The notes: generated from the sequence alone by a model not told the origin. Counted from the stretch's first letter, positions 53,421-64,000 are shown. The stretch: 64,000 nucleotides of DNA from Selaginella moellendorffii (GCF_000143415.4 NW_003314433.1:109375-173374), one strand, 5' to 3'. Made by a program: numbers and translations.

Positions 53421-55460
53421 CATTTAAGTTTTTTGTTTTATCTAACAAACACCATTCTAAAGCAGATCATTAATCTATATTTTTATAAGGTGGGTTAGCA
53501 AAATGAAGGTAAATAAATATGCTTTATATAGTTATTACTATATATCTTTGGTATGATTCAGGTCTATTTTGTAGTTGAAGTTAATGAGGTAAGTTTGTAT
53601 TATAACTTTAAATTATCCTTTCCTGCTTATTTTAATGTTTCAAGTTTATTTCAGTGTTGAATATCTAATATTTTAAGTGAAGGAAAAGCTACCAAATATT
53701 TTATTTTTTATCCCATAATTTGGATGATAAAACAATATATATTTACAAAGGTATTTTATATTGAAATATATCCATGCTTTTAATTTTATCTAATAGAGGC
53801 TATATAGGGCATTTGAAGTAAATCATTAATTATATATTTTGCTCTTCATCCCATAATCCTGGATGAAAGAAAAATATGGATCTGCAAAGGTATTTAACAT
53901 TTAAGATTTTAGTTTTATCTAACAAACACCATTCTAAAGCAGATCATCAATATATATTTTTACGAGGTAGTTGGAAAGATGAAGATAAATGAACATACTT
54001 TATATAATTATTACTATATGTCTTGGAATGATTGGGCTATATTTTGTAAGAAAAGTTGATGAAGTAAGTTTTACATTATTGCTCTAAAATATTATTTCAC
54101 GTTTATTCTAATGTTTGAAGTTTATTTCAGTGTTGAATTTTTAATAATCAAAGTGAAGGAAAAACTCATCAAATGATTTCATATTAATGATATTTCGATA
54201 TGAAAACAAAAATTGTGAAAGAAATTGACCATAAGACAATCATGGCCAAATATTTTAATATCCATCCTATAACTTTGGATTATAAAATAGTATGGATTTA
54301 CAAAGGTATTTTACATTGAAATATATCTATGATTTTAGTTTGATTTAACAAAGACTATGTAGGGCATTTAAATAAATAATTGATTATATTGATTTTTGAG
54401 ATTATTTGGCAAAGCAATGATAAATCAAATGTCCTCTATATTGTTATAGCTATGGCAGAATGTTATTTGTACTATGATTATGCTACATTTCCTGATATAA
54501 GTTGATGAGGTATCTTTACATATTGCTCTAAAATAATTTTTATATTTATTCTGATGTTTCAGTATTGAATGCTTTAAAGAAAAGCTACTAAGATGATTTC
54601 ATGTTAGAGGCATTTTTTATTTTGGCATCTTTGGTAAAACAATTCTAGGAATGAAGTTAATTAAAATTAATAAACCTTTTGAGGTAATGCATTTCAAAAC
54701 TAAATACAAGTGCTTAACTGTTATTTATCATCACATACTATAGGAGATAACTTTATATTATCTTTACCAACTTCAACTTATTCTTTAAATTAATGTTTAG
54801 CTAAAATATGTTACAAACTACAGTTTAAAGTCTTATGAAAATTGTCATTATTCACAATTCCATTTACTTACTAAACTCTATATAGAAATTTGTTTACTCT
54901 CCTCAATTATATATATATGTCATCCCATAAAACTAAACACTGTATTGTGCTTTAACTATTGTAAGCAATAATTTAACAAAAAAAAGTTTTTGAGTGTTTG
55001 TAGACACTTTTTACAAAATACAAAATATGTATTAAACACCATTTATATTTATTTTAAAAATGAAGTATAAAGATATTTTTTACTATGAAATCATTTGCAA
55101 CACATCAAGTGTTACTTGAGAGTAGCTCTAATGAAAATGCTTTCTAAATACTTATTTTGAAAATTCTAGTAAATATTCATTTTTGAAAGGTTGTTTAATT
55201 TTAAATTGTTTTCTTTCTTGCTAGGTTATTTACAAATATTAACTTATATTATTTATGGCACTATAATCTCCTGAATTTGGGCTTTCTAAAAGGTCATCTA
55301 ACCCAATACTATTTAAAGATGCTTAATCTCAAATAACCCAAAACTTATAACTAATTGGAACAAAGGGTACATTTCTATATTTAAAACAATATTAATAATT
55401 TTTTAAGTTATTATCTTTGGTTGTTTATAATCCATCATGCTTTTTTGGAAGTTCACGCCT
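53421..55460 (+). repeat. Duplicated Roco tail exons downstream of R3
   Basis: Degenerate copies of the last Roco exon recur at about 53690-53765, 53828-53905 and 54225-54320 after the true end at 53340-53420. Each holds a version of KYFALHPIILEGKQIW followed by a TGCAAAGGTATTT-like end. Copies 1 and 3, and 2 and 4, resemble each other best, so a two-exon unit of about 490-560 bp was duplicated. Homology with the R1 tail (13090-15045, inverted) continues to about 55460. The rest is AT-rich with no gene. Confidence 0.65.
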
Positions 55461-57184
55461 TCGTAAATGGAAGTTGAAAGTTGCAACTCTTCTAAGAGTC
55501 CCGCTCTTTTAACACCTTACCCCTCGAGTTGAAATTGGAGTAAAGTAAACTTAATAAATATCAATCTTAACATGTGGTGTGATTTCTTTAATCAATTAAT
55601 AGAGTCACACCTTAGACTTCTCTAATACCAAATATAAGTTTTTAAATTTGGACTTCATAAAAGGTTATTTAGCCATTTGGGTATCCAAAAGTGGAACTGG
55701 ACACATAGAGCATTTAAACTAAGTACAAAGTTGATGTGGTTACAAGAACACATTTTAAAGTTAGCAAACACCCAAATTAATATCAGGGCCTATAGAGATT
55801 ATGAGTGAGACTCCTTTAGATGATCCTAAAGTAAAAAAAAAATTAATCATTTATAAAGATGCCGAAAGCATGGTGATGGTTGCGATCACCACCACCATAA
55901 CAAAAATGACAAGCCATAATTATAGTATACTGCTATTTACATTGCCTTGATAAGCATTTATAACATGCAAAAATTCAAAAATAAACTTTATTGAAACCTT
56001 TGCAAACTCAACCAAGTTTATGAGCTAAATGAAGAAGTTTGGTTTAGAGATGTTTGCCTAAGCTCACTCCCAATCTTTATCTCATCCTTGTCTAGAGAAC
56101 CAACATCTCAATCATTTATTATACCTTGTAAATTGGTAAGAAAAAGCTTCAAATTATCACTAATATACTGGTTTATATGATTTTTCAAATTTTTGGGCTA
56201 GTATTTAGTATTAGGTTGCTAAGATTTTATGCCAAGCTAAGTAATTTCTCAAGAGAAAGATTTAAGTGAATTTGAAATAAACTCTTTGTAGACAATAACT
56301 TACAAAAGAAAAAAGGGTAAGTCACTATATTATTTATATATGGAACTTATTAAAGAGGACCTGCTCGATAAAAAATACATTGTCCAACTTAGGGCTTTAT
56401 GTATTGATTGAGTGGAGATAGATTATCAAGCAAAGATGAACATTTGGCTAAAGCTTTGATTTATTAATGGTTTTGTTGAGATTGGGCAAAATGTTATTAT
56501 AAATTTATAGTTCATTTTGTAAGTGATTGGATTAATTTTTGTTACTCTTTACAGTTGGACAATCTCAAGAGTTTCCTCTTTTGCTTTTGAAGGAGAGCTT
56601 TGTTTGTGCTTGTACAAATAAGTTAAGTAAGACAATCCAAATACAAAAGGAATCCATATGACCGCTGCCACGTGTATCAAAAAATTGTAGCTTTTCTTAT
56701 AATTATTTTTAGCTGTGCATCATTTACAAAACTTACACTCTACAAATCTCACTCGCAAGAGGTTTTTACTATATCACCAAAGTTGTTAGTAACCTTGTGT
56801 AAAATTGATACCTTCTCCTTAAATATCAACAATGGATTGTATTTCATTTTCATATCCAACATAGAAAAATTTATGGATGCCTTGTGGTACTAAGTATTTA
56901 CCAAATGACCACTTAATTCTAGATTCAATGTTTGTATTACAAAGAAAAAAAAGCAAGAGAAGGAATATTTGGATTTTATGCTCCAAAAGTAATAAGAGTG
57001 AGAGTAGCACCTTAGAATATCTAAACCAAATAACACTTGAGATTCATTAATTGTCCTTGAAAGCCAAGATATCAACAAAAAGTAGTGATCACAAAAATAA
57101 TAGAATAAGTGGTTGCATTTGAAATGTTGGAGATAAGTTAATATTACATTCTCAAAATAAATACTATAAATAGAGAATGTTATT
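55461..57184. other. AT-rich spacer, mostly unrecognised
   Basis: No gene is recognised. At 55786-55835 a stretch with AGATTATGAGTGAGACTCCT resembles the end part of the LTR at about 31925-31960, which hints at a very old LTR remnant nearby. A run of short frames around 56672-56893 has no family features. Confidence 0.4.
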
Positions 57185-57295
57185 AGGTGACTGGAGTCTG
57201 GCAATTACCTCAAGATGGTCGAAAACTCTCACTTTGCAATGTCGGACAAGGTGTGAAGAAAGGACTAACCATACCTCTGGGAATACCTGTAAATA
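57185..57295 (+). promoter_or_regulatory. SPX-derived leader upstream of R4
   Basis: This matches the last SPX-fragment exon of S2 (VTGVWQLPQDGRK onward) and continues through AAGGACTAACCATACC to the common 24 bases before the Roco ATG. The same arrangement existed upstream of R1 before element A entered: 18955-18997 joined to 28303-28366. It supplies the empty-site sequence that proves the element A target duplication. Confidence 0.75.
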
Positions 57296-57319
57296 CCCTT
57301 CGATCCAGGGCAAACTTCC

Positions 57320-58354
57320 ATGGAGGAGGAGCGACGAGTGTGGATCCCCTGTTTGTCTGTCAAGGAGATCAAGGAGGCTCTCGCAGCGAAGCAGGACAAC
57401 AAGCGGCACTTCAATGCGATTGTGTTTCATTGTGGGAAGATCTGGAGGCTGGAGGCGCTTGACACATCCAAAGGTGAGTTTGTTGATGAGGTGAGTGCTA
57501 CCGTTGAGGGGTTTGGAGGCACAGAGGAGGATCTGATTGGTGTGCTCAACTGGTGCATTTCAAATCCACCCAGTTTAGACGGGGCTCTGGATGTGGGAGA
57601 TGCTCCTGGTGATGGCAGTTCGTCTGCTGCTGCTGCTGCTGCTCACATTGACATTCTCAAGACCGCTTTGGTACCACAGCTCGACATCAGATTCATCCAG
57701 TTCGCTGCCAGGGTCGCTTGTAGGTTGGGCATTCCCAGTGATCGAATGCAAAGGGTGGCAGAGGGCATTGCTCCTCCTCAGCAGGGACAGGATATTTGGC
57801 AGATTGAGGTGCAGAGGTTTGCAAAGCTTCTCATGACAGAGGAATTCAAAGTCTTGAAAGTGCTACGTTTCAATTGGCAAGGAGGCAAAGACATCCTCAC
57901 ACCACCTCAGGAGCTTGAGTTGGCCTTTGCTCAGCTCGACTGCTTGACAGAGCTTTGGTTGTACAGGGTTGGGAACCCAGAGACTCTCCTTAGCCAACTC
58001 CTTAGGAAACCAGGAAACAACTTGAAACGTCTCCAATTGCTGGGGAACAGGATGACAGTGGAAGGATTTGGGAAATTGAGTAGGGATCTGGCAAGTCAGG
58101 AGTGCAGGGTGGAAGAGTTAGTCATCGAAGATAACCACATTGGCAAGGAAGGGTGGGAACAGGCATTTCAGAGTGGCATTTGCATTAAGCTAGTAAAACT
58201 GGTGGCAACGTTTCGAGAGGAGGCAGGTGAAGCACTCTTCAAGGCACTCACTTGTTCAAACTGTTCGCTGCAAAGACTATACGGGCGCGGACCATACTTG
58301 AGCTCACGAGTTGAAGAGTTGAGCTCACGAGTTGAGGTCAATTTTCAATTGTAA
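57320..58354 (+). pseudogene. Roco gene R4, 5' fragment
   Basis: ATG 57320 gives MEEERRVWIPCLSVKEIKEA and the N-terminal region with the first LRRs. Roco homology ends at about 58286, after NCSLQRLY. The frame then runs through foreign DNA with a duplicated TTGAGCTCACGAGTTGA motif (58299-58336) to a stop at 58352. Roc, COR and membrane parts are all missing. At 344 residues it could still make an LRR-only protein, but truncation is the simplest reading. Confidence 0.8.
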
Positions 58355-58365
58355 TTTAGTACGAA

Positions 58366-58824
58366 CATTATAAATTTTAAAATTTTAAGGTTATGGCGAA
58401 CCTAATAATTTAATAACTCTCTATATATTATATAGATAAAAATGTTCTAAAGAACACATTTTGTTCTAATAATTTAAATATTTACTACATGCAATGATAG
58501 GGACATTTGTTAGAACATAAAATAAAATGTTTGAAAAAAGAGTATTCTTGTCACTTCTTTAAATTTGTACTCTATACTTTTTGGCTAGTAAATATTAGGT
58601 TTGTCAGAATTAAAAAATTATTAAATTTGAAATAAGATTCTATGTGAAACCATATAACCGTTTGAAAGGAAAAAAAATAACCGTTGATGTAAGTTTATTG
58701 CATATAAAAGAAAGACTTGGTTCTTTGTAGAATACATTCTTGAGGGGTTTGTCGTAGCATACTGTCTAGAATTTATAGATCTTCATTCACACTCTCATTC
58801 AAAAAAAGGGAAATACACCCACAA
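58366..58824 (+). promoter_or_regulatory. AT-rich upstream region with TATA box
   Basis: This is mostly AT-rich DNA without genes. TATAAA at about 58704-58709 lies about 120 bases before the ATG at 58825 and is a fair promoter candidate for that small gene. I found no terminal inverted repeat matching the far side of the transposase gene. Confidence 0.4.
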
Positions 58825-59277
58825 ATGTCTATGGGTTCTAGTGTTGGTAATTTTAACTCTCACAATCTTTCTTCCCAGAGCTCAAGGGCTAGGAGATGCA
58901 ATAACTATCCCATTGCACAGCATAACCAAATCACACAAGAGAATGAAAGAGAGGATAGTGAGGATAGTGATCATGAGTTGGAGATAAATGCAATGACAGA
59001 GGGTGCAACAAATTGGGTGAAAAAGAATGCCCTCTTACTTGTTTTAGAAAAGTGCAATTCTGCCACTTTCAAGAAGTGCCCCATATGTTTTCTAGCGTCT
59101 GGTGGAAACAATGGCAATGATCAGTATGATGGTATATATGCTCTTGCGACACACTGCAATATCACGCACCCGAAAGACTACCATGAAATCTTTTTTGAGA
59201 TGGTAAAGACAGAAATGGAGACACACGAGTACTATGAGCAGTATTGCGAGAAGAACACTCGGAAGCATATAAAATGA
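58825..59277 (+). CDS. Small acidic protein with possible zinc finger
   Basis: The 150-residue frame starts MSMGSSVGNFNSHNLSSQSS. It has an acidic middle (NEREDSEDSDHELE) and a Cys/His cluster, CPIC then about 22 residues later HCNITH, which could bind zinc in the manner of BED or C2H2 fingers. The C-terminus is charged. It converges tail to tail with the transposase gene, about 90 bases apart, and may be the second gene of the same transposon. It was not recognised as a known family. Confidence 0.55.
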   Translation: MSMGSSVGNFNSHNLSSQSSRARRCNNYPIAQHNQITQENEREDSEDSDHELEINAMTEGATNWVKKNALLLVLEKCNSATFKKCPICFLASGGNNGNDQYDGIYALATHCNITHPKDYHEIFFEMVKTEMETHEYYEQYCEKNTRKHIK

Positions 59278-59368
59278 AAAGTGAAATGAAAAAGCACATT
59301 TGTATTAATTATATAAAGTATAATAAGTTTTATTAATAGAGAATAAACATCAATAGTGTTGGAGAAAT

Positions 59369-62300
59369 CTAATCAGCTCCAAAAGTTTTTTGCAACTCAG
59401 CAATAGTAAGGCTTGCTTGGTGTATATGAATATCCACTTTAGGATCCTGGTGCAAGATGTTGATGAAGATGTAGTACATATGCTTGCAAGGAGCATATGC
59501 CTTCCCATGTTCCTCGCGCTTCGTAAAGTCTGGACATGTGCAAGAAGGAAAGTCAATTGTGTACTCTTCACCTTCTGTTTTGACTATGTACTCCTTTGCA
59601 AGCGCAGTGATGTACTTCGTAGAGAGAATCTCACACTCAAGTGTTTGAGCCAAGTTTATTTTACCTTGTTTCTGCTTGGAGACGGTACCAATAAATTTAA
59701 CTGCTTTACCTTTTCGTGCTGGCCTCCTGTGCATCTCTGTAGGAATAGTCCTGCTCCTGTCACTCATGTCTCCAACTCTCCTCTCAAGATTAAAACCAGA
59801 TTTCTCAAGATTTTCAATCTCATCCGAGGTGAGCGCGACCCCATTAACAACCGGCCATTCTTTAGGTACTACATCAGGTTTAGTCACTATAGTGTCTTCA
59901 AGCCGCTTCGTATGGTTGGCGTCGGTGTTGCAACAATATAGCCAGCACCATCTTGAAAATCCTGCTTGCTTTCGTTCCCCATAGAAACATGGGGCTGGAA
60001 CAGAAGCAGATTTTTCACCACGAATCCAGGCCCAACACTTGCCCCTCGGAAGCATCCCCACACACCTTACATTTGATTTTGCTGGCACACGTCGGATTGC
60101 CCATTGCTTCGGCTCCACACTACGGTAAGCAATTTCAACCTGTTGCGATGCACTCTCTTCATCAGCCACTTGAGGTGGCTCAGTCCGAGAGCGGTGTCTT
60201 GGAGCAGAATGGTACTCGACATCAGGCCTGTGGGAGCTTTTTGCTCCAAGGTCCGTACCAACATCTTCCCCAGCAAAGGAAAAACGACGCTTTGAGCGGA
60301 CAGTCTTCATATCACTAATAGAAGCTCGGGGAGTGTACTCCATAGATGTGCCATGGACCACTTCCTCAACTGCAGTTGCCACTGTTCGGGCGGGTGGAGT
60401 TAATTTTCTCTTCATCCTATCATGTAACATCTCAACAAAAGGCCCTGTTCCCATGTATCTTCCTTCCTCGAATGCCAGTGCTTTTGAAGATTGCTCTATA
60501 GCACGTATCAAATCTGATAGACAGGCTTCGTATAGACTCATCTTCCCTTTCCCTGCCTCAGAGGAACGCCAACTCCAATGCTTACTTTCGGAGAGATTCA
60601 CAGTTGGGGTGTATGCGAGGTCCTCAAGTGGTTGATCCTAATGGAAAAGGCAATATTAAAAGGTAATAAAAGGAGAAGAAAAAATATAAACCAACCTGAA
60701 AAGAGTGATGTCCCCATTGGAACATCCTAACTTCCCACCATCCTAACCATGACTCAAGTTGTGGTAGGCAACTTACGTTTGTATGGCCATCTTCATGCCA
60801 CCACATTCGGATCTCGTTTGCTTTTGCCTCATGCTCTTCTTCAGAAGGTGCAACCTGCCATTGTTTGCACAACTCCTTAAATATTGATTGAAACTCTGGC
60901 TTGATAAGGTGGCAATGCTGGTTTAGGCTTTGAGCCCAATGGAACTCACAAGTCCTCTCACGACCTTCCAATGGTTGACCATTCCCAAAAACTGCTCGGA
61001 TACCATTCCAGTTTGCACCAACCCCATCTGCCATGAAACCACGAAAGTTTGCAGGCTTACCAGTCCGCTTTAGGACAATATCAGAGAGGGACTTCCAAAA
61101 TATTTCCTGTGCTGTCTGGTCTTGTACTTTAAACTCTGCTGTCGCAATTGTTAAGTTACAACGTAACCTATGAAAACATAAATATTATAACAATTTCAAT
61201 ATAATGAGAATAAAAATTACCTTGGATCATACACATGAGCTCCCATGGTTGTCCAACCGGATACACGCTCCATATGGTCAAAATGTACCCATGCATTTGC
61301 AAGGTCACTGGACCCAAACATGTCCATTCGGGAGACAAGATCTACGCCAGAGGCAGGGCCCATGGTAGACATTTTGAAGACGAAGGGGCGCTCTTGCTCA
61401 TTCACAACTTGGTCTGGAAACAAACTTTCGTGGATGAACTCGTATGGACAGGTCTGTTTCAATTCAAGGATGGAGTCAATTTTTGATTGCAACTTCCCCT
61501 CTCGAGATTCACACATCCAAGATTTTATCCTAAACAATATAATGTAAGAAAAAATTATTATTATAACGTATGAAAAATAATGGATGTACCTCCTTAGGCT
61601 AGTAGCAAGTTGTACTCCTCGTAGTAAGTCCCACAAGCTAGCCTCGTTTAGTTGAGTCTTTTGGCAACCTGGATTGAGTAAGGTATTTGTGATAAAATCC
61701 TTGAGGACGGTCTTCTGAACATGCTTCGGAGTTGCAGATGAATTTCTCATAGTCTCTTCCTGTACAGCATCTTTGAAACGGTTGAGAGAACTCCTTTGTA
61801 TCCCTTCCTGCATTGGATGCATATGTGTGCCAACATGCACTGCAGCTCTTCCAGCCACTCCATCCCGTGGAAGAAAGTAGTACATCTTGGCCTCGCAGAT
61901 AGCACGACATAGAGGAGCATTTTTGCAGAATCGACATTTGAATCCAACAGCAATGGTGTCACAGGCTGGAGGATTGACTGCAGACCCTTCGAAAAATATA
62001 GAGTTTCTAGAGCGGTCTCGATTGCATGCTTCATCCACACAATCTAAATGCCCGCCACAATGAACTATAGACACTGTGCCTTCAAAATGTTGGAAGTGTG
62101 TGGTTTTGATCTTGCACCAATTGTGGACATCCTGCTTGGTTTCCATCCCCTTCCGTTTGGAACCTGTGCTGCTGACAAGAGGTGGTAGCTCGAAGAAAAT
62201 GTTGCCGTTGTAGGAGGATGGAAGCTCACTCACAAGCCTATACAAAAACAAGTGCACGTCGATTGAGAGGCGTGAAAACTGGAAAGCATTGCTAATGGCT

Positions 62301-62707
62301 TTGAATATTGCTGAAGTTGGAGCTGGAGCTGTTGAATTTGGCGCCGACACTAGCATGACATCTTCACTTGAACTAGAAGAGGACAAGAGGATAACGATTG
62401 ACTCTTGCTTCACATTCACTTTGGCTGGAGCACATTTTGGCATTTTGACTGGAGATCCAAACACTCGAATCTCCTTCGACTTGGAATTTTGTAAATCCCA
62501 TTGTTGTCCACCCTCGCCCACACCAGAAATAAGAAACTCCGAGTATGCAACTATACCGGTGTCGTTGTGGATCACAGCCTCTAAAGAAATAGAGCCAAGA
62601 CGAAGATCAAAACGCCGACATAAAAAACTTTCAGAAACAATACTCTGAGAGAATGAAAGAGGTGGGTGATCTCGAAAATGAAGAAGAAACCTCTCCATCC
62701 TTCTCAA
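59369..62707 (-). CDS. SWIM-domain transposase, MULE type (four exons)
   Basis: Exons 62707-61590, 61529-61221, 61167-60696 and 60637-59369 are joined by GT-AG introns of 60, 53 and 58 bp. Phases agree at every junction and give 1055 residues without a stop. The N-terminal half has a Cys/His-rich region (FKCRFCKNAPLCRAICEAK, then HVGTHMHP, about residues 255-300), like the WRKY-GCM-type finger of MULE transposases. Exon 3 has FMADGVGANWNGIRAVFG and CEFHWAQSLNQH, placed like the second catalytic Asp and the C-x2-H block. The C-terminus has a SWIM finger (CTCPDFTKREEHGKAYAPCKH). Family membership is inferred from the motifs. No terminal inverted repeats were located, so a domesticated gene is possible. 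Confidence 0.75.
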
Positions 62708-63515
62708 TAGGTTTTGGAGTTCTCTCTCTTTATGCTACTTGTAAAAATCTATAGTGAAACATAATTGAAATTTAAATAGAGTAATAAGAAGACAACGTAA
62801 AAAATGAATTTAAATTCTATAGCAAATTTAACATGTGTAAGTGTGATAGTATTAATATTACTGTCATCTATTATGATGTCTGATGCATGTATACATATAG
62901 ATCCAAGGAAAGATTTTCAGCACGTGAAGTTTGATAGTTAATAATGATACCAGTAATGACATTCTGCTATAACGTGTCAAACCAAGAGATCCAATCTAAC
63001 TATCAGTACGTGTGATATGTCAAGTTGTCAAATTTTAAGTGGTAGATGATAATAAATCTTGTCAAATCTTATTCTTCAATAACAGATTTGATTCGTAGTA
63101 CAACTCAAGTTTTATCCATAATTGTGAACACTGCTCAATGACATTTAAAGCACGTGCCTATTGTTTAGGATATAATACAGTACAAAATAAATTTCTGGAT
63201 GAGGATTCATCCATTCATAGATGGATATAGTACAACATATTTTAACATGCCTTATTTATACTCTTTGAAGTTCTTGTAACGATTCCAAAATATGTACAAA
63301 ATAGTGATGAGAATGCATCCTTTCTAGATAATTTGTAAAATATAATATCATATCTCTAATAACAGAAATGTTGATAGGTGCTAGTTATACCATCATTAAA
63401 ATATACAAAATAAAGAAGCATAATTTACATATAATAATAATGATAAGATAAAATAAGATCAAAGATATTGTGATGGTTGAGATTTAGGTTATTCGGAATG
63501 AACGGCCAGGATGAG
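62708..63515. other. AT-rich spacer, no gene recognised
   Basis: This is upstream DNA of the transposase gene and AT-rich spacer. No reading frame, RNA gene or clear repeat is seen. Confidence 0.5.
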
Positions 63516-63519
63516 AGAT

Positions 63520-63562
63520 AGGTTAGGGTTAGGGCAGCCGTCAGGATTAGGGTTAGGGTAGC
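63520..63562 (+). repeat. Telomere-like repeats
   Basis: GGTTAGGGTTAGGG occurs at about 63522-63535 and GATTAGGGTTAGGG again at about 63546-63559. Plant telomeres are TTTAGGG arrays, and short TTAGGG-like boxes are also found in promoters of growth genes. With only a few units here, a promoter telo-box or repaired break is more likely than a telomere. Confidence 0.6.
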
Positions 63563-63594
63563 TGCCAAGATTAGGTTACTGTTCGCATCATGAG

Positions 63595-63835
63595 TGGAGC
63601 GCGCGAGAGATCGAGGGATTGAGCGCGAAGGAGATCGAGCGATTGAGCGTGCAAGAGATCGAGAGATTGAGCGTGCAAGAGATCGAGAGATTGAGCGTGC
63701 AAGAGATCGAGAGATTGAGCGCGCGAGCGGGAGAGATTGAGCGTGCGAGCGGGAGAGATTGAGTGCGCGAGCGGGAGAGATTGAGTGCGCGAGCGGGAGA
63801 GATTGAGTGCGCGAGCGGGAGAGATTGAGCGCACA
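63595..63835 (+). repeat. Minisatellite of 24 bp and 22 bp units
   Basis: About four units of GAGCGTGCAAGAGATCGAGAGATT type are followed by about five of GAGTGCGCGAGCGGGAGAGATT type. Both versions share the GAGCG(T/C)GC start and GAGATT end, so one array evolved into two variants. Open frames across it are repeats only. Confidence 0.9.
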
Positions 63836-63872
63836 AGAAATCTAGCACGATCAAGAAATCGAGGGAGGAAAG

Positions 63873-64000
63873 ATGCCGCCAAGGGTGAGTTTCGATTTGA
63901 TTGCTTCCACTTCCATTCCATTTCTTCCCTTTTTTTTTCTTGATTGCTTCTTTGCTGGCCAAGGTCGAGCTCGGGCAGGCCACCTCGGGCAGTTTGCTGC
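63873..64000 (+). CDS. Possible start of a gene running off the window
   Basis: ATG 63873 gives MPPR, then a possible intron 63885-63963 (GTGAGT to CCAAG), then VELGQATSGSLL to the window end. The purine-rich leader and the nearby TTAGGG boxes fit a housekeeping-type promoter. There is too little sequence to name a product. Confidence 0.3.
   Translation, partial: MPPRVSFDLIASTSIPFLPFFFLDCFFAGQGRARAGHLGQFA

Noticed and set aside
63595-63835. CRISPR-like array
   Set aside because: Units are contiguous with no unique spacers, and the context is plant nuclear DNA; it is a minisatellite.

Overview
This window looks like repeat-rich nuclear DNA of a land plant, most likely a lycophyte of the Selaginella type (inference). 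The genes carry very short GT-AG introns of about 50-80 bp. The families are plant ones: EIN3-like transcription factor, sucrose-phosphate phosphatase, PHO1-type SPX protein, plant Ty1/copia elements primed by initiator tRNA-Met. Almost nothing here is an ordinary single-copy gene. The window is a patchwork of inverted duplications, gene fragments and nested retrotransposons.

Layout. Palindrome 1 (1 to at least 11461) has arms carrying an EIN3-like pseudogene, a broken sucrose-phosphate phosphatase gene (left arm only in full) and part of an unidentified gene. A 2.36 kb loop (5501-7857) lies between the arms and holds a PHO1-type promoter, leader and SPX exons. From 11462 to 15045 there is AT-rich DNA, including duplicated tail exons of a Roco gene. 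A broken LRR-Roc-COR (Roco) gene, R1, occupies 15045-18930 on the minus strand. A Ty1/copia element, A (18998-28302), sits just upstream of R1 and is split by a second, opposite copia element, B (20602-25346). A second SPX fragment (28308-30028) follows. Palindrome 2 (30029-53473) has arms made of a KLHDC4-like kelch pseudogene and a divergent Roco gene (R2 left, broken; R3 right, intact, 1443 residues). Its loop is homologous to the loop of palindrome 1. A 7.67 kb non-autonomous LTR element (30202-37868) lies inside the R2 tail with a 5 bp target duplication. A fourth Roco copy, R4 (57320-58290), is truncated. After it come a small zinc-finger-like ORF and an apparently intact four-exon, 1055-residue SWIM-domain transposase gene of MULE type (59369-62707, minus). 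The window ends in telomere-like repeats, a minisatellite and the possible start of another gene.

Most notable result. The two palindromes share one central segment but have unrelated arms. Their intact gene-reading junctions (left end in palindrome 1, right end in palindrome 2) imply an ancestral order A-loop-B, now present as A-loop-A' and B'-loop-B. That is the reciprocal pair expected if a long staggered break left the loop single-stranded and both ends were closed as hairpins and replicated. Also notable are short basic reading frames between primer site and gag in both copia elements, LTRs carrying 12 bp and 6 bp arrays with little or no stop in several frames, and a Roco promoter swap 24 bp before the start codon.

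Coding genes that look potentially functional: Roco R3, the transposase, and perhaps the 150-residue ORF at 58825. The EIN3, SPP, PHO1/SPX and KLHDC4 copies are all disrupted.
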